DNA of 43,674 bases from Tissierella sp. (GCA_012735585.1 JAAYGX010000044.1:1-43674); one strand, 5' to 3'. Positions 33,695 through 42,738 are shown, counted from the first letter of the stretch. Made by a program: numbers and translations. The notes: generated by a model not told the origin, from the sequence alone.

Positions 33695-34435
33695 TTATAG
33701 AGAAGCTCCAACACTTTCTGATATCCTTTTAGCGCATTCTTTTAATAAGTCTATATTTTCTTCGGTTATACTATTATCTAATTTTAATGCAGTAAACGAA
33801 ACTGCACCTATGACCTTTCCATTATAATCAAATATTGGACAGGCAACCCCTTGAACCCCTAATTGAAGTTCTTCATTACTTACAGCATATCCTTTTAAGC
33901 GAACTTCTTCTAATTCTTTTAAAAAAGATTCTAAATCAGTTTTGGTATTACTTGTCAACTTGTTATGATTATTTAAATATATACGTTCCACCTGATTTAA
34001 AGACATATATGCTTGTATAACTTTACCAGCAGATGTTGCATGAGGAGGCATTGCAAACCCAGTTCTAACCATAAACATTGATGTATCCTTGCTTTCAACA
34101 TAATCAAGACAAATGACATTTTCACTTTCCATTACACACAGAGCTATGGTTTTATTCATTTTGTCTGCTAGCCCTTTCATAAACGGCTTAGCTGTCAGAG
34201 TTAGATTATCTTCCTTAATTATGTTGCTGCTAAGTGTAAGTACCTTATAACCCAAGCGATATTTTTTTGTTTCACTAGATTGCATCACAAAATGACTCTT
34301 TTTTAGTGAATTCAATATACGGTGTGTGGAACTGTTTGGAAGGCTTAGCTTCTCAGCCAACTCAGAAACAGATAAACCATCACTCTCTTTACTTAAGGTA
34401 AGTAATACATCTAAGGTTCTTTCAACTAATTGCAT
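33695..34435 (-). CDS. IclR-family transcriptional regulator
   Basis: 246 residues. N-terminal winged helix (LSVSELAEKLSLPNSSTHRI, about residues 21-40) and C-terminal IclR effector domain (GFAMPPHATSAGKVIQAYM; GVQGVACPIFDYNGKVIGAV). Last gene of the nucleoside module, 24 nt after the uridine-phosphorylase-like gene, so it is probably the local regulator, with a nucleoside-derived effector (inference). ATG after GGGGGAG. IclR proteins can repress or activate; the sequence does not say which. Confidence 0.92.
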   Translation of the reverse strand: MQLVERTLDVLLTLSKESDGLSVSELAEKLSLPNSSTHRILNSLKKSHFVMQSSETKKYRLGYKVLTLSSNIIKEDNLTLTAKPFMKGLADKMNKTIALCVMESENVICLDYVESKDTSMFMVRTGFAMPPHATSAGKVIQAYMSLNQVERIYLNNHNKLTSNTKTDLESFLKELEEVRLKGYAVSNEELQLGVQGVACPIFDYNGKVIGAVSFTALKLDNSITEENIDLLKECAKRISESVGASL

Positions 34436-34459
34436 AATACTTCTCCCCCATTACTGATT

Positions 34460-35242
34460 CTATTTTGACAGATAACGCTTATAGAAAAGCACAACTGCTT
34501 CCAAAGCAATTTTATTCATTTGCATTTGGGCTGGTCCAAAATCATATAACCATTCATCTGTTTCACGATTTGCATGTACTGCACAAAGTGTCCCTGTAAA
34601 AATATCAAATAAACTACCAAGTGTCAAGATAGTTTCTGATTCCATCTCCATATTAATTATATTTAAATTTTTATACTTATCTATTGTATCTTTATCATGA
34701 AATGTTTTTCCATTAGCCGGCCTACCTTGTCCTGCAAAGAAAGATCCAATTGAAGCACTTATGCCTTTCCAATAATCTACTCCTGCTTCTTTACAAGCAT
34801 CAATTAAACAATCTATAACTTCATAAGAAGCGATGGCTGGATACTCTGCTGGTGCATAGAAGTTAGTAGATCCTCCTAGTCTCATTGCACCAGTGGTAAT
34901 TACCATATCCCCACATTTAATTTCTTTTTTTAAAACCCCTGTACCACCAATACGGATTAAAGCTTTTGCTCCTAATTCTATCAATTCAATTACAGCAATT
35001 TCTGCTGATGGTCCGCCAATTCCAGTAGAACATACACTGATCGGATACCCTTTATATGTTCCTGTCCCAACTGTATACTCTCTATTTGAAGCGATAATTT
35101 TATAGTCGTCACATAAATCTTCAAACATCTTAACCCTATCAGGATTTCCAGGGAGTAATACCACTTCCCCTATATCCCCTTTTTCTATTAATAAATGAGG
35201 AGCTTTCCCATTAAACTTTGGATTTTCTGCTGATACTTTCAT
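34460..35242 (-). CDS. udp: Nucleoside phosphorylase, uridine-phosphorylase-like
   Basis: 260 residues, PNP/UDP-1 family. Phosphate-binding LLPGNPDRVKMF and RIGGTGVL, with GTGTYKGYPISVCSTGIGGPS between them; ribose-binding IINMEMESETILTLGSLF. The sequence is closer to uridine phosphorylase than to DeoD, but the catalytic/base-recognition region (ANRETDEWL) is unusual, so the pyrimidine preference is not certain. ATG at 35242 follows AAAGGAG by 6 nt. Its first 32 nt overlap the end of the upstream permease gene. Confidence 0.85.
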   Translation of the reverse strand: MKVSAENPKFNGKAPHLLIEKGDIGEVVLLPGNPDRVKMFEDLCDDYKIIASNREYTVGTGTYKGYPISVCSTGIGGPSAEIAVIELIELGAKALIRIGGTGVLKKEIKCGDMVITTGAMRLGGSTNFYAPAEYPAIASYEVIDCLIDACKEAGVDYWKGISASIGSFFAGQGRPANGKTFHDKDTIDKYKNLNIINMEMESETILTLGSLFDIFTGTLCAVHANRETDEWLYDFGPAQMQMNKIALEAVVLFYKRYLSK

Positions 35243-36149
35243 GTAGTCTCCTTTCGTTCTTCTTATTTCTTGCACCGATTACTACCAATCCTATTAAAGT
35301 AATTAAATATGGCATCATAGATGCAAACTGAGATGGTAGTCGGAAAGATTGGGCAGTGTTACCTATTGCCATTGATGCTCCAAATATTAATGTATATATC
35401 ATTGTAATAATTGGATTTCCCCGGCCTAAGTTTTGGGCAGCTATACCTATAAATCCACGACCTGCTGTCATATTGTTTGTAAAGTAAGGCATATATCCCA
35501 TTGACATAAATAATCCACCCATAGATGCAATCAAACCACTAATTAGTAGGGCTATAAACTTTGTACGCCTAACATTAATTCCTACAGATGCTGCAGCTGC
35601 TGGATCTTCACCTACAGCACGAATTCTTAAACCTAATCTTGTCTTGAATACCAAATACCAAACAACTATTACCATAATAAATGCTACATATGATAACAGG
35701 TTGTGGCCTGAGATAATAGATCCAATTACAGGAATATCCTTAATAACAGGAATATGAATTGTGGGAAATCTTAAACTAGCAAGGGAAGAAGTGTCTAGTT
35801 TCATCCCAGTTAATAAATATACTACATAAACAGTACCACCAGTTCCCAGAGTGTTTAAGGCTAGTCCTGTCAATAAAGGTTTTGTATCTAAATATAATAC
35901 AAAATATGCAAAGATGGCTGCTATAACTAATCCAGCCAGTAAACCAACAATGGCACCGACAGCTAAATTTTGTGAATATGCACTACCTATAACACCACCT
36001 AATGCAGCAAATAACATCATACCTTCATAGGCTATACACAAAATATCTGCCTTTGCTCCTATGACTGCAGCCATACCAACAAATAGAATTGGTGTACCCA
36101 TACGAATAACTGCAAATATAAATTCTAGGGAAAATATATAATCTAGCAT
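35211..36149 (-). CDS. nupQ: Nucleoside ABC transporter permease, NupQ/YufQ type
   Basis: 312 residues with about 8-9 hydrophobic segments. Typical blocks are TPILFVGMAAVIGAKADILC, YEGMMLFAALGGVI, RIRAVGEDPAAAASVGINV and GRGFIGIAAQNLGRGNP. Second permease of the BMP-dependent nucleoside importer. ATG at 36149 after AAAGGAG. The stop lies 32 nt inside the next gene, a longer overlap than elsewhere in the operon. Confidence 0.9.
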   Translation of the reverse strand: MLDYIFSLEFIFAVIRMGTPILFVGMAAVIGAKADILCIAYEGMMLFAALGGVIGSAYSQNLAVGAIVGLLAGLVIAAIFAYFVLYLDTKPLLTGLALNTLGTGGTVYVVYLLTGMKLDTSSLASLRFPTIHIPVIKDIPVIGSIISGHNLLSYVAFIMVIVVWYLVFKTRLGLRIRAVGEDPAAAASVGINVRRTKFIALLISGLIASMGGLFMSMGYMPYFTNNMTAGRGFIGIAAQNLGRGNPIITMIYTLIFGASMAIGNTAQSFRLPSQFASMMPYLITLIGLVVIGARNKKNERRLHESISRKSKV

Positions 36150-36154
36150 TTAAA

Positions 36155-37252
36155 TCACTCTCCTTTCTCAATTGCCAAGGCTCTTTGGGAATTGGCAACA
36201 ATTTTTTTGTGCTCCCAATTTGCAAGAAATCTTTCTGCTGCAATAAATATTATTATAATCGCTTGAATCACACTAATAATTTCTGGTGGAATACTTGAAG
36301 TTAAATTCAATGCATCAGCTGAAGTTTTTATATAAGCTAAAAATAATGCTGCAAATGGAATAGCTTTCGGATTATTACGACATAAAACAGCCAACATTAT
36401 TCCATCCCAACCATGATTGGTAAATCCTGAGTATACAAAACGACTATAGTTTCCTAGGGTTTCTACAGTACCACCCATACCAGCAATTGCCCCTGAAAGT
36501 AGTGATGTCAATACAATAGTTTTATTTACTGAAATACCTGAGTAATTTGCAAATTTTTGATTTTGACCCACTGTTCGAATTTCATATCCAAATGGCCTAT
36601 TATACAACAATATAGAGCTTAAGATAACTACTGCAAATCCAATTAACAGACCAATATGCAATCTATTATTACCAAAAAGAGTTGGTAAAATAGCTGATCT
36701 TTGGAATGAAAAGGAAGCTTCAAACCCTGCTGATGGGTCACGTAATGGGTTTAGTATTACATAAAGTCCCCCGTATAAAGCTACATAGTTCATCATCAAA
36801 GCTGAAACAATAGTAACAACATTATATTTAACATGCATAATAGCTGGAATACCCATGACAATAGCTCCTGTAATAGCTCCTGCCAATAGAGTCAATATTA
36901 TATGAATTGGGGCTGGAATCCCTTCTATCAAAGCAACAACAGTAGCAGCTACTGCTCCTGCAAAGAATGCACCTTCTGCCGCAATATTTATTTGTCCTGC
37001 TGAATAAACCAAAGCTACCGCCACCCCTGTGAATAGTAGTGGAATCATCTTTGATATTACTGTTGTCATTCTACTTGAACTTGCTAATGGTCCTATTAAC
37101 AAAGTAGTAAAATCCTTTAATATATTATCGCTTACTGTTGCCATGAGGAAGAAAGCAAAAACTAAGGCAATAGCCACAGCTAACAATGTACGTATAATAC
37201 TAAATCTTGTTTCTATTTGCTTTGTTGTGATTACCTTATGCGTCTTATTCAT
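36155..37252 (-). CDS. nupP: Nucleoside ABC transporter permease, NupP/YufP type
   Basis: 365 residues. One N-terminal hydrophobic segment, then a multi-span permease core: IPLLFTGVAVALVYSAGQIN, IAAEGAFFAGAVAA, GYEIRTVGQNQKFANYSGIS, NHGWDGIMLAVLCRNNPKAI. ATG at 37252 lies 8 nt after AGGAGG; an in-frame GTG at 37261 abuts that site and is less likely. It overlaps the ATPase gene by 8 nt. Confidence 0.9.
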   Translation of the reverse strand: MNKTHKVITTKQIETRFSIIRTLLAVAIALVFAFFLMATVSDNILKDFTTLLIGPLASSSRMTTVISKMIPLLFTGVAVALVYSAGQINIAAEGAFFAGAVAATVVALIEGIPAPIHIILTLLAGAITGAIVMGIPAIMHVKYNVVTIVSALMMNYVALYGGLYVILNPLRDPSAGFEASFSFQRSAILPTLFGNNRLHIGLLIGFAVVILSSILLYNRPFGYEIRTVGQNQKFANYSGISVNKTIVLTSLLSGAIAGMGGTVETLGNYSRFVYSGFTNHGWDGIMLAVLCRNNPKAIPFAALFLAYIKTSADALNLTSSIPPEIISVIQAIIIIFIAAERFLANWEHKKIVANSQRALAIEKGE

Positions 37253-38834
37253 GTACAACACCTCCTATTTCTTCCCTACTTTGAGTCTTTAGACCAAGCA
37301 TATACTCTCCCAGGATTTCCTCATTGATAACTGAAACATCTGGAAAATATGCTGTAATTTTTCCACCATACATAACGATAATTTCATCACTAGTATTTAG
37401 TAGCTCCGCTAAATCTGCGGAAAACAATAAAGTGGCTGTATCTTCTTTATCTCGTAAGGCTATCATCTTCTTACGAATAAGTTCCGCTGCACCTACGTCA
37501 ATACCCCTTGTTGGTTGACAAGCTATCAATACCTTAGGCGAAGAAGTAAATTCACGAGCAGCAACTACCTTTTGAATATTCCCACCTGAAAGGGTACGTA
37601 CTTCAGCATCATGTCCATCAGCTTTAATTGAAAAATCCTTTATTAATTCCTTTGATTTAGAAACTATATCTTTCCAATTTATAAATCCTTTTTTCTTGTA
37701 TTCTGATTTATAGAAACGATCAGAGATGATATTTTCAGCTATACTTTGAGTAGCAGATGCACCGTATGTCATTCTATCCTCATGAATAATAGCCATTCCC
37801 TTTTCTCGTATTTGTCTAACTGTCATTCCCTTTATGGAAGTACCATCAACTTTAATATCTCCGTCTTCAATCTCATAAAGTCCAGCCAATACATTTGCAA
37901 GTTCAGATTGTCCATTTCCTTCCACACCTGCAACTCCTAGAATCTCACCACTACGTATATCAAAGCTTAAATCCTTAAATGAGTATAGTCCAAATTTATT
38001 TTTATAACTTAAATTTGAAACACTTAATACTGTTTTTCCTGGATTCGCCTTTTCTTTTTCAATATTAAGAAGAACATCACGACCAACCATCATCCTTGAT
38101 ATATCTTGCTCTGAAACACTTGCTACATCTGCTGTGGTAACTGACTCTCCGTTTCGAAGTACAGTAATACGATCGCATATATCTTTTACTTCATTTAATT
38201 TATGTGAAATAAATACTATTGAAAAACCTTTTTCACGTAGTTGTTTTAACTGCACAAATAGCTCCTTTGTTTCTTGTGGTGTTAAAACAGCAGTAGGTTC
38301 ATCTAATAATAATATTTGTGCTCCATGTAGTAACATTTTTAAAATTTCAACACGCTGCTTATATCCTACTGATAAATCCCGGATTTTGGCTTTAGGATTA
38401 ACTTCTAAATCAAACTTCTTTGATACTTCTGTAGACCTACGAACAGCCTCTTCATAGTCAAAAGTAATGCCTTTAACAGGTTCACTACCCAATACCATGT
38501 TTTCTGCAACACTTAATGATTCAACTAACATAAAGTGTTGATGAACCATACCGATGCCGTATTCCAGTGCTGCAAGAGGACTAGAAATATTTACTTCTTT
38601 GCCAGCTAATAGTATCCTTCCTTCTTCAGGTATCTCCTGACCAAATAGCACCTTCATCAATGTGGTCTTACCTGCTCCATTTTCACCAACTAATCCATGG
38701 ATCTCGCCTTTTCTTACTGTGAAATTAACATTTTTATTTGCGACAAATCCATTTCCGTATATCTTGGTGATATTCTCCATACTAAGAATATCATCACCAA
38801 TTTTTACATTATCAAAAACTTTTTCATTTCCCAT
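37245..38834 (-). CDS. nupO: Nucleoside ABC transporter ATPase with two ABC domains, NupO/YufO type
   Basis: 529 residues with two tandem ATPase domains. Domain 1 (about 20-255): Walker A GLVGENGAGKTTLM, GMVHQHFMLVESLSVAENM, DLSVGYKQRVEI as signature, Walker B ILLLDEPTAVLTP. Domain 2 (about 275-520) has a modified Walker A (GVEGNGQSEL), signature LSGGNIQK and the segment ACQPTRGIDVGA, as is usual for the sugar/nucleoside class. The start at 38834 has only a weak AGGT-type ribosome site. A hairpin separates it from the binding-protein gene. Confidence 0.93.
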   Translation of the reverse strand: MGNEKVFDNVKIGDDILSMENITKIYGNGFVANKNVNFTVRKGEIHGLVGENGAGKTTLMKVLFGQEIPEEGRILLAGKEVNISSPLAALEYGIGMVHQHFMLVESLSVAENMVLGSEPVKGITFDYEEAVRRSTEVSKKFDLEVNPKAKIRDLSVGYKQRVEILKMLLHGAQILLLDEPTAVLTPQETKELFVQLKQLREKGFSIVFISHKLNEVKDICDRITVLRNGESVTTADVASVSEQDISRMMVGRDVLLNIEKEKANPGKTVLSVSNLSYKNKFGLYSFKDLSFDIRSGEILGVAGVEGNGQSELANVLAGLYEIEDGDIKVDGTSIKGMTVRQIREKGMAIIHEDRMTYGASATQSIAENIISDRFYKSEYKKKGFINWKDIVSKSKELIKDFSIKADGHDAEVRTLSGGNIQKVVAAREFTSSPKVLIACQPTRGIDVGAAELIRKKMIALRDKEDTATLLFSADLAELLNTSDEIIVMYGGKITAYFPDVSVINEEILGEYMLGLKTQSREEIGGVVHE

Positions 38835-38886
38835 AATAGTACCTAACCTTTCACTATTACTTAAGTTACATTATCATAATTATAAT

Positions 38887-38915
38887 ATTGAGCCCTTAGT
38901 GAATTAGGGCTCAAT
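38887..38915 (-). terminator. Hairpin between the lipoprotein gene and the ABC ATPase gene
   Basis: ATTGAGCCCT (38887-38896) pairs with AGGGCTCAAT (38906-38915), 9-nt loop. In the minus direction ATTATAATTATG follows, too weak a T-tract for full termination. It probably lets the binding-protein message be longer lived or more abundant than the rest of the operon, as is common for ABC operons. Confidence 0.65.
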
Positions 38916-38924
38916 CGTTTATAG

Positions 38925-40049
38925 TTATTGTGGTTTAGCTTCAGATTTTACTTTATCGATTTCATCTGTAGAAGCACCGAATGCAGTGCTTACTTTGATA
39001 TTACCACTATTAAGTTCTTCTACTACACTTTCATACTCAGACCATACTTCACTAGGAACAATAGCTTGTGTATAATCATTATTTACTAAATAAACCCCTT
39101 CTTCAGCATGTGAGATAAATGAGTGAGTTCCCCATTCAATTGTTCCCTCGTTGATTGCTTCAAGCATTGGGTAAACCATTCCACGATAGTCCTTAATTAC
39201 AGATGTTAATACTTTTGATGCTGCATCTTTATTTGTTGTTTCTAAACGCTCAGAGTAGTCAAAGTCTACACCAACTAAATATCTACCAGCATCAGCAGCT
39301 GCTTCAGCTACACCTAAACCATTTTGACCTACTGCAAATACTACATCTGCCCCTTGTTGATATTGGGATAATCCTAATTCTTTTGCTAAAGCAGAGTCTG
39401 TATGGTTACCAACAAATGAATATAATACTTCAATTGATGGATCTACATAATTAACTCCCTCAATATAGCCCATTAAGAAATCAAGAATTGATGTAGATTC
39501 CATAGCTCCAACAAATCCTACAACTTTATCTCCATTAGCATATTCTGCATCACTTGTAGTTAATTGTGCAGCAAGTGCTCCCGCTAAGAAACCACCTTCG
39601 TTTTGTAATACTTGTACAGATACAACATTTGAATTAGCTCCATTGGAAAAATCCATTTGAGTATCGAATATCAAGAACTTTTGATCTGGATATCTTTCAG
39701 CTGTATTGGATACTGGTTCTATCATAGTACCGAAACCAGTAACAATTAAATCATATTCTCCAGTTTCAGCTACTTGCATCAGTGTAGATTCATATAATGA
39801 TGCATCCATATTACATTCAAATGTATCTACATTTCCATCAACAGTTGCTACATAGTCAGTGATAGCTGCAAGAACATCGTCATTGTTTGTTCTGCCACCT
39901 AAAGTACCAGTAACTACGAACATTATATTTTTATATGTTTCATCTGTGATATTTTCCCCATTATCTTGTGGGTTTGAATCAGTCGTACAAGCTGTTAATA
40001 CAAGCATCATTGCAACTAATAACATAATAATCTTATTTAATTTTTTCAT
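38925..40049 (-). CDS. BMP-family nucleoside-binding lipoprotein
   Basis: 374 residues. Lipoprotein signal with lipobox LVLTAC (Cys at about residue 21), then the BMP/Med family fold: IMFVVTGTLGGRTNNDDVLA, YDLIVTGFGTMIEPVSN, EGGFLAGALAAQLT, KVVGFVGAMESTSILDFLMG, GADVVFAVGQNGLGVAEAA. The NVVSVQVLQNEGGF block replaces the usual NV...F.EG..SFL. It supplies nucleosides to NupOPQ. ATG start with only a weak AAAGAAG site. First gene of the module, with a strong promoter and a structured leader upstream. Confidence 0.9.
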   Translation of the reverse strand: MKKLNKIIMLLVAMMLVLTACTTDSNPQDNGENITDETYKNIMFVVTGTLGGRTNNDDVLAAITDYVATVDGNVDTFECNMDASLYESTLMQVAETGEYDLIVTGFGTMIEPVSNTAERYPDQKFLIFDTQMDFSNGANSNVVSVQVLQNEGGFLAGALAAQLTTSDAEYANGDKVVGFVGAMESTSILDFLMGYIEGVNYVDPSIEVLYSFVGNHTDSALAKELGLSQYQQGADVVFAVGQNGLGVAEAAADAGRYLVGVDFDYSERLETTNKDAASKVLTSVIKDYRGMVYPMLEAINEGTIEWGTHSFISHAEEGVYLVNNDYTQAIVPSEVWSEYESVVEELNSGNIKVSTAFGASTDEIDKVKSEAKPQ

Positions 40050-40107
40050 CTTCTTTGGTACATATTTAATTTAATGTACCTTGTCCCTCCCTTATATAGT
40101 AGTATTT

Positions 40108-40195
40108 GGAGATAATCTCTCCCGTAAAATTTATACTCAGAAAACGATATCCTTATCAGTCTATTCCACCACTCGGAATTCCATTCTGTGTATAA
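40108..40195 (-). ncRNA. Structured 5' leader of the nucleoside-uptake operon, possible riboswitch
   Basis: In the RNA, UUAUACACAGAA (40195-40184) pairs with UUCUGAGUAUAA (40142-40131) through 11 pairs and one A-A mismatch. It closes a 41-nt internal region with two short self-complementary stretches (GGAAUUCC, GGAUAUC). A second hairpin GGAGAGAUUAUCUCC (40122-40108) follows, then about 58 nt to the ATG. I do not recognise a known riboswitch class; it lacks the purine riboswitch core. Leader with predicted structure only. Confidence 0.45.
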
Positions 40196-40211
40196 GAATA
40201 ATATTAAATAA

Positions 40212-40240
40212 AGTATAGCAACTCTACAATGGATTGTCAA
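40212..40240 (-). promoter_or_regulatory. Sigma-A promoter of the nucleoside-uptake operon
   Basis: Minus strand: TTGACA (40240-40235), a 17-nt spacer, TATACT (40217-40212): close to consensus. The predicted start near 40205 gives a leader of about 155 nt. The 430-nt gap 40050-40479 holds this promoter, the structured leader, the right direct repeat and the upstream region of the plus-strand glutamate dehydrogenase gene. Confidence 0.88.
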
Positions 40241-40322
40241 TATATAAAAAGCTATCTAAAGATGAACTGACCCATGTCAAGTAGACTATCAATTTAATCA
40301 AAATTTTATGCAATTATGGATG

Positions 40323-40378
40323 ATTATACATTAATTGGTAACAAATAAACTAGATGTATATGAATAAACAAATTTTAA
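40323..40378. repeat. 55-bp direct repeat, right copy (before gdh)
   Basis: Matches 33572-33626 in the same orientation with one G/A change and one extra T. It ends about 101 nt upstream of the glutamate dehydrogenase ATG and lies 82 nt upstream of the -35 of the divergent lipoprotein promoter. Confidence 0.9.
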
Positions 40379-40479
40379 TCCATAAATATCTCGTATTTTT
40401 ATTGCATTTAATACTTTACAGTGTAATAATAGTAATAATTCGTTTTTTGAACTTAGGAAAATAATTGGAGGAAAAACAT

Positions 40480-41730
40480 ATGACAAATGAAAACTTAAAT
40501 CCCTTAGAAAGTGCACAACAACAAATAAAATCTGCTTGTGATATCCTTAGTTTAGAACCGTCAGTATATGAGCTATTAAAGGAACCCCAAAGAGTAATAG
40601 AAGTATCCATACCAGTAAAAATGGATGATGGATCTGTCAAAGTTTTTAAAGGGTATCGGTCTTTACACAATGACGCTATCGGTCCTGGAAAAGGTGGCAT
40701 TAGATTTCATCCAGATGTAAATATGGATGAAGTAAAAGCTCTATCAATTTGGATGACTTTTAAATGCTGTGTGACTGGTATTCCTTATGGTGGAGCAAAG
40801 GGTGGTGTAACCGTTGACCCTAGAACACTATCCCAAGGTGAATTGGAGAGATTATCAAGAGGGTATGTTCAAGGTATTTATAAATATTTAGGAGAAAAGA
40901 TTGATATACCAGCTCCTGATGTCAACACAAATGGGCAGATTATGGCCTGGATGTTGGATGAATATATAAAATTAAAAGGAGATTATCAATCAGCTACATT
41001 TACAGGAAAAACTACTAGCTTAGGCGGTTCTAAAGGCCGTGACGAAGCAACAGGCTCAGGAGTAGCAATTATTGCACAAGAAGCTATCAAAAAAATTGGC
41101 TTAAATATTAAGAATTCAACTGTTGCTATTCAAGGATTTGGAAATGTTGGGGGATATACTGCTAAACACATACAACTTAGAGGGGCAAAACTCGTTGCCA
41201 TCGGACTTAGAGATTGTGCAATATATAATAAAGACGGGTTAGATTATGAAGATATGAAAAACCATTTGAAAACCAATAATAACTTATCTAATTATCCTAA
41301 GGCTTCGAAGATTTCATTAGATGAGTTTTGGTCCTCAGATGTTGATGTCCTTATTCCAGCTGCTATAGAAAATGCAATAAGGAGTAATACAGCAGAATTA
41401 ATCAAAGCAAAATTGATATGCGAAGCTGCAAATGGTCCTATTACAACAGATGCTGATAAGGTATTAGAAGAAAAGGGTATCTTGGTTACTCCAGATATAT
41501 TGACTAATGCTGGGGGAGTTACAGTATCATACTTCGAATGGGTCCAAAATTTGTATGGATATTACTGGGAAGTTGAGAAGATTATTAGAAAAGAAGAAAT
41601 AGCAATGATAAATGCTTTCAATGACATTTGGAGTATTGTAGATAAGTATAATGTAAGCTTTAGAAAAGCAGCATATATTAGTTCAATAAAAAAGCTAGCT
41701 GATGTTATGAAATTAAGAGGATGGTATTAG
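40480..41730 (+). CDS. gdhA: Glutamate dehydrogenase
   Basis: 416 residues. Oxidatively deaminates glutamate to 2-oxoglutarate and ammonia, or the reverse. The ELFV dehydrogenase signature GIPYGGAKGGVTVDP (catalytic region Lys) is at about residue 100, with GPGKGGIRFHPDV before it and the NAD(P)-binding AIQGFGNVGGYTAKH near 220. Short hexameric type of clostridia and bacilli. ATG at 40480 follows GGAGG; the only plus-strand gene in the window. A second, cut copy is at 42776. A possible promoter is TTGCAT (about 40402) with TAATAAT some 16 nt downstream, weakly supported. Confidence 0.95.
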   Translation: MTNENLNPLESAQQQIKSACDILSLEPSVYELLKEPQRVIEVSIPVKMDDGSVKVFKGYRSLHNDAIGPGKGGIRFHPDVNMDEVKALSIWMTFKCCVTGIPYGGAKGGVTVDPRTLSQGELERLSRGYVQGIYKYLGEKIDIPAPDVNTNGQIMAWMLDEYIKLKGDYQSATFTGKTTSLGGSKGRDEATGSGVAIIAQEAIKKIGLNIKNSTVAIQGFGNVGGYTAKHIQLRGAKLVAIGLRDCAIYNKDGLDYEDMKNHLKTNNNLSNYPKASKISLDEFWSSDVDVLIPAAIENAIRSNTAELIKAKLICEAANGPITTDADKVLEEKGILVTPDILTNAGGVTVSYFEWVQNLYGYYWEVEKIIRKEEIAMINAFNDIWSIVDKYNVSFRKAAYISSIKKLADVMKLRGWY

Positions 41731-41769
41731 ACAGATCCTATTGGGATAACCCCAATAGGATCTGTCTAA
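41727..41769. terminator. Bidirectional terminator between gdh and the EamA transporter
   Basis: A perfect 19-bp stem (41727-41745 with 41751-41769) over a 5-nt loop. It includes the stop codon of the glutamate dehydrogenase and lies between convergent genes. The flanks are AT-rich but without a pure T-tract. Confidence 0.8.
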
Positions 41770-41793
41770 TATATATCCAAATTAAGATTCACT

Positions 41794-42702
41794 TTATGAA
41801 TTTGACTCTAATTTCTTTTCAGGCCCGTTCAATAAAAACAATGCAAATACGACTAATCCAATACCTATATAATCAACCTTTTTAAACTTTTCTCCCATAA
41901 ATAAGACAGCTATAATAGTTGCTGCAACAGGTTCAATTAGACTTAGTATACTTGCTCTTTGAGCGCCTATAATCTTTGATCCCATTAAATAGAATAAAAA
42001 GGGAAATAAAGTTCCAAAGGTTACCACAAAAAATATTCCAAGGATTGTACGAACAGTTATTACAATAGGTATATTCAAAGGCCTAAATACAACCATAAAA
42101 CCAACACCCGATATAAACATCGCCCATCCCATTATTAATGTTGTACTATACCTTTTTTGTAAAGAAATAGGGGCTAAATTATAACCTACACTACCTATTG
42201 CTGCAAGCAATCCAAAGATCAAAGCCAATTTTGTAATAGCAAGCTGATCAATATTACCATGTGTAATAAGTAAGAACGCTCCTATCAAGGCAAAAACTAG
42301 TGCAAAGGTAATATTTTTAGAAGGGATTTTTTTCTGGATAATGGATGTAATTATTACAATAATAAAAGGTGCCATAGATTGTAAAATTGTAGCAGTTGCT
42401 GCATTGGAATATTTTACTGCAGCAAAATAACCATATTGCATAGCTAATAATCCACAAAAAGCAAAGTAAATTAGTCTTAATGAATTAGATTTTTCTTGGA
42501 AAATATCAAACAAATCATTATTAGAGTAATATTCATATATAAGTAAAATTAATCCTGCAAATATAAGCCTAAACATTGTTAAATGATCAGGAGTAACTCC
42601 CTTATATTTGAATAGATAGGAACCTACATTCCCATTTAGTGCCCATAATATAGTACTTATAATAACTAATAATATTCCCTTAACATTATTTCTAATATCC
42701 AA
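41794..42702 (-). CDS. EamA/DMT-family transporter
   Basis: 302 residues with ten hydrophobic segments in two EamA repeats (IISTILWALNGNVGSYLFK ... ; LIFGLLAAIGSVGYNLAPIS ...). RASILSLIEPVAATIIAVLF near the C-terminus is the conserved EamA end motif. Drug/metabolite exporter superfamily; amino-acid export is a common role, and its place between two glutamate dehydrogenase genes may hint at that (inference). The start is TTG at 42702, 7 nt after AGGAGG. Confidence 0.88.
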   Translation of the reverse strand: MDIRNNVKGILLVIISTILWALNGNVGSYLFKYKGVTPDHLTMFRLIFAGLILLIYEYYSNNDLFDIFQEKSNSLRLIYFAFCGLLAMQYGYFAAVKYSNAATATILQSMAPFIIVIITSIIQKKIPSKNITFALVFALIGAFLLITHGNIDQLAITKLALIFGLLAAIGSVGYNLAPISLQKRYSTTLIMGWAMFISGVGFMVVFRPLNIPIVITVRTILGIFFVVTFGTLFPFLFYLMGSKIIGAQRASILSLIEPVAATIIAVLFMGEKFKKVDYIGIGLVVFALFLLNGPEKKLESNS

Positions 42703-42738
42703 TAATTCTCCTCCTAAATTTAATTTATAAAGTTATAT

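Noticed and set aside
40050-40205. Purine riboswitch before the BMP lipoprotein gene
   Set aside because: The conserved loops and three-way junction core of the purine class could not be found in the leader.
40046-40240. Minus-strand 64-codon open frame upstream of the BMP lipoprotein
   Set aside because: No ribosome site or family resemblance. It spans the promoter -10/-35 and the structured leader, so it is probably non-coding.
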